Positions 58,001 through 64,000 of a DNA stretch of 64,000 nucleotides are shown here, piece after piece; the first letter of the stretch is position 1; each line of letters starts with the position of its first letter. This stretch comes from Antedon mediterranea. Taxonomy: Eukaryota; Echinodermata; Crinoidea; Comatulida; Antedonidae. The notes under the pieces are model-generated. The model was not told where the DNA came from, made no database searches, and saw only the letters and a program-made list of their open reading frames with translations. The translations under genes and the position numbers were made by a program. The stretch spans positions 7,259,001-7,323,000 of the forward strand of contig NC_092677.1 in assembly GCF_964355755.1 (NCBI RefSeq), written 5' to 3'.

Positions 58001-58797
58001 TTCATCATAAAATAAATACTTTGATAAATAAACGAAAATCAATTATTAGCAGCCAGGGTTTTTGTTATGACACAGAATTTTACATGACTATTTTGTTTTT
58101 GGTCACCAACTAATTTCCAAGTAAGTTAAGGACCTAGGCTAGAGGCTTCCTTAAATCATGGTAGCCCTAATGATCTTCCCCATGTTTTTTTTTCAAATTG
58201 ATATTTATTCAAATTTAGGTGGTGTTGGTATCTCAACGTTGTGTTTTTTACTACCACCAGTAGGCCTATCGCATGCTTTTGGTGGATCTGTCCTTACCTT
58301 ATAAAGAATTTTCGTAGGAGTTCTCTATTATCCTGTATACGTGCTTTACCACCAGTGTGAGGAAAGTTAAAGATTACTACATCAAACGTCTTGCCTTTCA
58401 GGAACTTGCATGATTGAAGATTAGTAGCATCTACTCCAAAAATAACAGTTCCACCTTAAAATAAATTATACATTTATGGTTCATTTTTTCTGTTTACACA
58501 CGCAGTATAAAGAGGTGATAAAAAGGTGATCATTTTTTCCCCTTTTGCCTTGTGTAATGCAACAATATTCCAGTGCCTCCTCTGACACCATGGTGAATTA
58601 ATGTTCTCACCTGATTCTCTCAACTGATCAATATTCTCCTGAGCCTTCATGTACTTGACTGGCGTGTCAACCTCAATACATGTAGCTATCATCAGTGACA
58701 CCTGCTGCAGGTGTTTGTTTAAAGACAAAGCAAATGAAAAGTCACCCTCGCCAACCAATAGAATCCATCCATGGCATTTGTGTAAATGCTCAAGCAT
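55075..58797 (-). CDS. FDXACB1: FDXACB1-like BMT5 / anticodon-binding fusion protein
   Basis: Exons in transcript order: 58611-58797, 58298-58454, 57773-57976, 56687-56851, 55075-56488. Phases fit (1, 2, 2, 2) and total 2,127 bases, 708 residues plus TAA. The N-terminus has LLVGEGDFSFALSL, the SAM-binding loop of the BMT5/DUF2431 Rossmann fold, followed by FDVVIFNFPHTGG and GQGGTPADKP, both typical of that family. The last exon ends in an FDX-ACB fold (about residues 615-708: YIRDLCFLVS, VDLIDVY, SLCYRFIYQSR, then SKVNQVHQDL), as at the C-terminus of mitochondrial phenylalanyl-tRNA synthetase. The middle is Ser/Asp/Glu-rich and poorly conserved. The human protein is about 620 residues; the excess here lies in the linker. 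Its biochemical role is not well established; RNA binding or modification is inference. Convergent with nephrin. Confidence 0.9.
56975..57710. mobile_element. Repeat element with GTCGCGTG ends and CTGT/CGGT runs
   Basis: Starts AGTCGCGTGG and ends CACGCGACTT, a 9-bp inverted pair. Inside each end is a copy of TATAGTTCACTATGTCGGTC, a CTGT/CGGT run and GGTATCACTATGCAT, in the same orientation, forming short direct repeats around a CpG-rich core. It lies in the FDXACB1 intron between exons 3 and 4. No protein-coding capacity. The superfamily is unknown. Confidence 0.55.
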
Positions 58798-59484
58798 GTT
58801 AAAACTATAATGATGCTAGTAAAAAAGAAAATGTTACATTAATTAGGCCTAGAACCATTCGCATGATTTAACTCCTAGCTAGCTATATGCCTTGGTAGTA
58901 GTACTAATCTAATATATCCTGTAGCTAGATAGCCTGAAGTCTACTACTAACTATTGAAACTTTTTTTGTTTCTTCTTGCGTCATGTTTGTTTGATTTGTA
59001 TTATATTTTGTAAACTGTATCTTTTGCCTGAATAAATAATAATGGTAACTAGGCCTACTACTTTCCCTATTTCTACTATCTAGGCCTAGTTAGGAATAGT
59101 ACTTTTTCTAGGCCTACTCTACAGATGTCAGAGCAGAGTACTCTCTGTCTTAGTATTATATACTTATTATATAGTAAGTAGTACTACTATCTACTACTAG
59201 GCAAAACTATATAATTTCCTAGTCTAGTAGATAGAAGTCTATCTGTCTGCATACAGGAGGGCCAAATTAGCCTAGCTAGGCTTATTTATCGAGTCACATA
59301 TCCTAGGCCCAAACAGTAGAGTAGTAACTCACTGCCGAGTAGGCCCCTCCAGCCTTTTAACTCAGATAGGCCTAGGCCCTAGCCTAGCTAGCTAGGCCTC
59401 TCCTCAACTCAACAAAAACGTGCAAATTTCTACCGAGAGTATTTAATAAAATTATCTATATAGTATAAAATATAATCTATATAC

Positions 59485-59625
59485 CTTTAGGCATATAATA
59501 TTCAATAAATAAAACGGTACACAAAACAAACAACGGTGAACAACAGCAGACGACAATCACCCACTGTAAATCCACCAACAACGATAACAAAAAACACGTG
59601 CTCGATTTGTTTACAGGAAGTGACG
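59485..59625 (-). promoter_or_regulatory. FDXACB1: Likely FDXACB1 noncoding first exon and promoter
   Basis: On the minus strand a donor CTAAAG|GTATATAG lies at 59485. The start-codon exon has a strong acceptor CTTTTTTACTAG ending at 58816, leaving 18 bases of UTR before the ATG, so a noncoding first exon is expected upstream. An E-box CACGTG (59595-59600) and an ETS-type site ACAGGAAGTG (59613-59622) cluster just above it, a usual arrangement for housekeeping promoters. The intron between (58816-59484) is rich in TAGGCCTA. Confidence 0.45.
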
Positions 59626-60208
59626 AAACAGCATACTAATGAATTATGCATAATGCATATCAGCTTCCACAAAAAACTATTCGGATTATAATTATACAGT
59701 AGTAAAAATTGTATTTACATTTAATTGTTGAAACATATACATCGTTATATTGTCACTTTTATTGCTGTATTAAATTATCACTTGCAATTTATTTATTTTT
59801 TAAGAAACTTATTTTGAGAAGATTTGGATTAAGTTCATGACAAATCTATTCAGTGAATCTTCAGTGCTGCTCCAACCTCCAACACAAAAGTACACAGAGC
59901 ACTAGGGTAGTGCAGTAAAGAATACAGTTACAAATAAATAGCACACACGAAGCACTAATATTTTACAGGAAGTGAAAAAACCTCCACCAGTTTGGGATGA
60001 TCACATTTTTTGAATATGTATAACTATTTACTGTAACAAGGAAGCAATGAAGTTGTTTTAGTGTGAAATATTGTACTGTCTGTGAATTTATTATTTGCCA
60101 TGTTTCCATGAGTTTATTATTACTTTTCCAAGTTTCTGTTTTTTTTTGGTTATTTTTCTGTCTTGAATGTTGAACACAAACGTTGTACTCAACTTAGATG
60201 CATCATAC

Positions 60209-60272
60209 CATGGAGGTATAAAATACACCAAAGGAGACAAGCTAGTTGAATCTCCTTTTTTATACCTCCATG
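60209..60272. repeat. 64-base hairpin in the RMDN1 3' flank
   Basis: CATGGAGGTATAAAA pairs with TTTTTATACCTCCATG. After an internal bulge, AAAGGAGA pairs with TCTCCTTT around a loop of about 13 bases. It lies 150-215 bases beyond the RMDN1 stop, so it may be in the 3' UTR. AATAAA on the minus strand occurs at 60087-60092. Confidence 0.6.
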
Positions 60273-60424
60273 ATCATACACAGTACTCTACCCAATGCAC
60301 GTACCTGTCCAATGCACATATCTATTGTCTATTCATGTTATCAATATTCATGATAAACAACAAAGTAAACAAACTTTACACATTAATTAATTGCAACAGA
60401 ATTGCATTGTAATTATACAATCTA

Positions 60425-63400
60425 TCAGTTTGATTTCTTTGTTGTTAATTTTGGCAGCAACTGTTCCGTTTCTTCACGTACCTGAAATAGTAAGACAAAA
60501 TGATTAGAGTAATTAATGCAGTTCTAAAAAGCATTCAGTTTTCAAAAAAGTAATTAGCCTCACTACTTTGCAGTTGGCCTATTTGTTTTTGTAGTGCTTG
60601 ACTTTGACTATTATATGCCTAAAATACATAAAATAGTAAAAAGATACAGTTTACCTTCAGATCTTCTTCAGTTTTGGCTGGATAGTCTCTAGCTTTTGTA
60701 AGGTATAATAATGCCATCTTTAAATTATTTAATTTGATATATGTCTTTCCAAGCATCAATAAGTTCTTACTGTAAAAGTTTGGTTCAACTATAAACAAAA
60801 AATGGAGAGGAATATCTTGTTTGCAATGTCCTCAGACATTTCTACATACACTATTTAAACTATGCTATGCTCAAAATGTTTATGACAAGTTCTAAACAAT
60901 TTGTAAACCATATTCTCAATGAATGATTCATTCTTAAAATCAGGTAAAAGTACTCACCTTCTTCAGCCTTGCTGAAATAAGACAATGCCTAACAAGAAAA
61001 TCACAATTGTTAATTCATAATTTACACATCCAAACACTAGGTATTTGTATAGTCTATTATTTAATCATTATTAAGTATATTTAAGAATGTTGCCTGTGTT
61101 GAGGGTTTGTTCTGATATATAACCATGCAACAGCCACGTAAATGTAAATAAAAAAAAATCCTGGAGTGTAGGTAATCAATCATTACCTCTTCAAATGAAG
61201 ATTCAGGAGGTGTTGTGAAAATAACAGCAGCTGCTTTCTTCTGGTACCAAGGTAAGTCTGCAAAGGTAAAACACCTGTAATAAAAATACAAGTATATAGG
61301 TAAATATGTTCTCCATGCAGTCAACAAATCATTTATAAAAGAATTTGTATATATAGCTCAGTCTACACTATTAAACTAGTTTGACAAAAAAAGTGTGATG
61401 TGCCCAAACAGGGTAGTGATATGCCAAAATATGGTAGTAATATGATATCATAATGTCCATATATATGAGCACATCACATTTTTTTGTCACATAAGTTTGA
61501 TAGTGTCAAGACCCAATCATTCATAATGTAAATAAAGTGTATACTGACCAGAGACCTAGCAGATGATATGATGTAGCATCCTTTGGATTTAGTTCAATAG
61601 CTTTCTGAGAAATATAATTTAAACTTTACATTTAGAGTATATTATGGTAAACGGTTTGGTTCAACCTTGTATTGCTTGACGATGAATGATTTGGCATTAC
61701 AATGAACAGGTTTATTGTTGAATGGTTTGGATTTGTACTTGGCTTGCCATAGATGCAAAAAATGAATAAGCTTACCTTAAAATGTTCCTGTATTTTAAAA
61801 GCATTTAAGATCTTTTTCTTTGAACCTTCATAATCACCAACATCACTTATACAGATTGCATACCACTGTAAAAAGAAAACCTTTTTAATTAGAAAGAGAG
61901 GTGAAGATTTCTGAAGAATTCTGATCTCTTGAACTGTGATGAGTTCAATTTGGCACACTGTCACTGTTTTTGTCTAAAGAAAATGGTTAGCATGTGTCCA
62001 GAAATATTAATTTACCACAATATGTAAATATTAATGTATTAGTATCAACTAAAAGAAAACAATGGTCTTACTTTATGGCATGCAAAATTTGTATCATCTA
62101 ATTCTAGCGCCCTCTTGCTGTACTCCAAGGCTTCATATGTTAGTCTCTTACTAGTTTCAGGATCAGTGTGTGAGTGTTGGGCTACATCTCTTGATGCTCT
62201 AGCTAGTCTCCATAGCAGCAATGGGTTTTCAGTGTCTTTGAACTCCCCAAGATACTTATATAACTTGTGTATTTCATGATTATGGTACAGCTCGTCTGCC
62301 TCTTTAACAGCTACATCCTCTGGGCTTGTCGCATTATCTTCAGCCATCTTCTCTTCTGCAATTAAAATATATCTTTATAGCATTGTGATGATTAATTTGA
62401 TGGTCATTAATTAGTGCAATGTTGCAGTCCTCTAAAGGGCATTGAATTTTAGGTGAATTTGAAAACTTCTAAAGATGTATTGTCCCCCAAAAACATCAAA
62501 AATGAAGATTAATAAAATAAGATTTTGTAGTTTTAATAAAGTTAATCACTTCCATAGAGAAAAAAAAAGAAAACAAATTTCGCTTATAATATTAAGACAA
62601 AATAAACAGTTAAATACAACTAAAACCCCATTGGATGGCAGCCAATTTGACTTTCTTTTTAATTTAGTCAGTTAGATCAAATTTTTGATAAAGTGAATGT
62701 CTATTGTGTGACATATTCAACAAAAGAATGTTTTAAAAATATTTTTTTTCAGGGGGACAATATAGCTTTAATAAAAGTAATAGCACTTACCTGGTTCAGT
62801 GCTCGACCAGAAACTGAAAGCCCTGCCACCAAGTGCAGCAGTTACAACACCAGTTCCAACAAACCTAAACTTTGAACGGTTTATTATTAATCTTGCATGG
62901 CGATCAATCTATAAAAAGAAGTATACAATAATTATTTGTATTTAATTGTTATAGTACTATTATTAGGACTTACTATTAAATACTATACTAAGCCTAGCTA
63001 GCCTACAGCTAGTACTTTGTCTGACTGAAAGTAATATAGTATTATTGGGCCCGGTACTAAATAAAATTTTAATTAAATTCACAAATAATTTACAAACGAT
63101 ACAATAGAAATGGTGTGCACCTGTCTGATAATACACTGTTTTGTATTGAATGAATTATTTATGTTAATATTATTATTAAATATTAATATAAAATTAATAC
63201 AGTACAGTAATTTATTCTTTAGAATATTTCTTCAGTAGCTCGATAGTATTCTAGGTGTATGCTTACATTTAAAGACTAGTAATTATTATTAATTTGTAGG
63301 CATAGCTTCAGCTTCTGTTGAATGCACATTTGGTACGAAATGTCCAATTATTAATCCTAATGTTAAAAGCAAGCGGTTAAACCCCGTTACACTTTTATAG

Positions 63401-63634
63401 CCTAGGCCTAGCCTACGAACGAAACAGTATTTTTTATTTTACACACGTAATTTAGTCTGTAATAACATTGCTTACCTGTTTCAAGTATATAATAAATTGT
63501 TTATAAGTAGTAAACCTGTTTGATCTAATACGCAACAATACAGGAAATTGGCGAAAATGATTCATCACTGCTCGAGCTCGAACACTCATCGACATCATGA
63601 ATGATGGTGGTTTTGGTTTGTTGTTTTGCTGCAT
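60425..63634 (-). CDS. RMDN1: RMDN1, regulator of microtubule dynamics protein 1
   Basis: Exons in transcript order: 63476-63634, 62791-62908, 62072-62355, 61776-61865, 61549-61604, 61187-61274, 60958-60988, 60655-60788, 60425-60481. All phases fit and give 1,017 bases, 338 residues plus TGA; the human protein is 314. The family is a set of TPR proteins linked to microtubules and mitochondria. Recognised segments: WRLARASRDVAQ, CHKWYAICISDVGDYEG, AIELNPKDATSYHLLG, DLPWYQKKAAAVIFTTPPE, and NFYSKNLLMLGKTYIKL, matching RMDN1 more than the longer RMDN2/3. The first exon is Arg-rich (MSVRARAVMNHFRQF) like a mitochondrial leader, and exon 2 has a hydrophobic stretch at residues 69-85. The start could instead be one of the Met residues at 13, 14 or 16. 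Confidence 0.92.
61355..61512 (+). mobile_element. MITE copy, AAACTAGTTTGAC family
   Basis: Starts AGCTCAGTCTACACTA, then AAACTAGTTTGAC, GTGTGATGTGCCC and ATGGTAGTAATATG. It ends with TAAGTTTGATAGTGTC. It is the copy with the best preserved left end and lies in an RMDN1 intron between exons 5 and 6. Confidence 0.75.
62473..62767 (+). mobile_element. TTAA MITE, GTATTGTCCCCC family, copy 3
   Basis: The left end AGATGTATTGTCCCCC and right end CAGGGGGACAATATAGCT are inverted. TTAA is intact on the right (62768-62771) and changed to CTAA on the left. The right end is 23 bases from RMDN1 exon 2 (62791), so it sits just inside that exon's splice donor on the intron side. Confidence 0.75.
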
Positions 63635-63893
63635 GCTGTTGCTGCATGCTTTGCATGAATTTGATTTGAGCGCGCTGCGCGGTCGAAAGATTTATTAATA
63701 TTAAAGTAGTGGCCGGAGGATCGGAAAACAAAAAGTGACAGGAGGGTGTGTGGAATTGAAAAAAAATATATATTTTAATAATAATAAAAAAAAACTGGGT
63801 AAGAAATAAAGAATGCAAAAACGTATTTTTATAATCTTTATTTTTAAAAACATGACAAAAATCAAGATGTTCGAATAAATACGGTAATTTAAA
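63635..63893. promoter_or_regulatory. Short divergent spacer, probable bidirectional promoter
   Basis: Separates the RMDN1 start (minus) from a candidate start codon at 63894 (plus). The RMDN1 side is locally CpG-rich (GAGCGCGCTGCGCGGTC near 63668), unlike the AT-rich rest. Shared use depends on the partial gene being real. Confidence 0.35.
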
Positions 63894-64000
63894 ATGAATA
63901 AAACAAGATCTGAGACTGTACAACAACCCACTCAACCTCTATTTAAAAATGGATATGCCATCGTTACCAATGATTTTCAATCATGGGTTAAGCTTTACTC
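63894..64000 (+). CDS. Possible start of an unrecognised gene, cut by the window edge
   Basis: ATG at 63894 opens a frame that stays open to the last base: MNKTRSETVQQPTQPLF, then KNGYAIVTNDFQSWVKLYS. Composition is protein-like (Trp, Tyr, Gly, few low-complexity runs) compared with chance frames nearby. I do not recognise the family. A short uORF begins at 63852. With only 35 codons visible it may be a chance frame. Confidence 0.4.
   Translation, partial: MNKTRSETVQQPTQPLFKNGYAIVTNDFQSWVKLY

Noticed and set aside
62045-62347. Internal methionine as the RMDN1 start
   Set aside because: The exon has a good acceptor at 62356 and joins in phase to exon 2 (62791-62908) and an Arg-rich first exon, giving the expected family length.

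Overview
The window is AT-rich, intron-rich metazoan DNA. The genes are spread over many small exons with GT-AG introns, AATAAA polyadenylation signals, tRNA-derived SINEs and many small TIR elements, and the palindrome TAGGCCTA recurs in clusters. The protein set and repeat style suggest a marine deuterostome invertebrate, most likely an echinoderm. That is inference; I cannot name a class or species.

Layout. 1-2.26 kb: no gene seen. 2.26-10.22 kb: a candidate 8-kb composite element bounded by short inverted repeats. It holds a 164-bp satellite array of about 27 units (itself duplicated as a 1,960-bp higher-order block), a small transcript-like unit with splice and poly(A) signals, a second tandem repeat, and a 71-bp minisatellite. 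10.7-30.6 kb: gene-poor, with two minisatellites, two TIR elements with clear target duplications (TTAA and TTA), a pre-miRNA-like hairpin, and one possible signal-peptide exon.

30.6-52.3 kb (+): a complete nephrin-family gene. It has two 5' UTR exons with two short uORFs and 22 coding exons that join in frame to 1,267 codons: signal peptide, nine Ig domains, one FNIII domain, one transmembrane helix and a tyrosine-rich tail ending in FLV. Its introns carry many MITEs and a tRNA-derived SINE. 52.8-54.6 kb: a cluster of small transposons in the convergent intergenic space. 55.1-58.8 kb (-): FDXACB1, five coding exons, 708 aa, with a likely noncoding first exon and promoter near 59.5-59.6 kb. 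60.4-63.6 kb (-): RMDN1, nine coding exons, 338 aa. 63.9 kb to the edge (+): a possible gene start divergent from RMDN1, sharing a spacer of about 260 bp.

The genes are not a functional cluster. Nephrin is a cell-surface adhesion and signalling receptor. FDXACB1 joins a BMT5-like methyltransferase fold to a tRNA anticodon-binding fold. RMDN1 is a TPR protein of the microtubule-dynamics-regulator family. All exon models come from reading frames and splice phases by eye, without transcript data or database searches.
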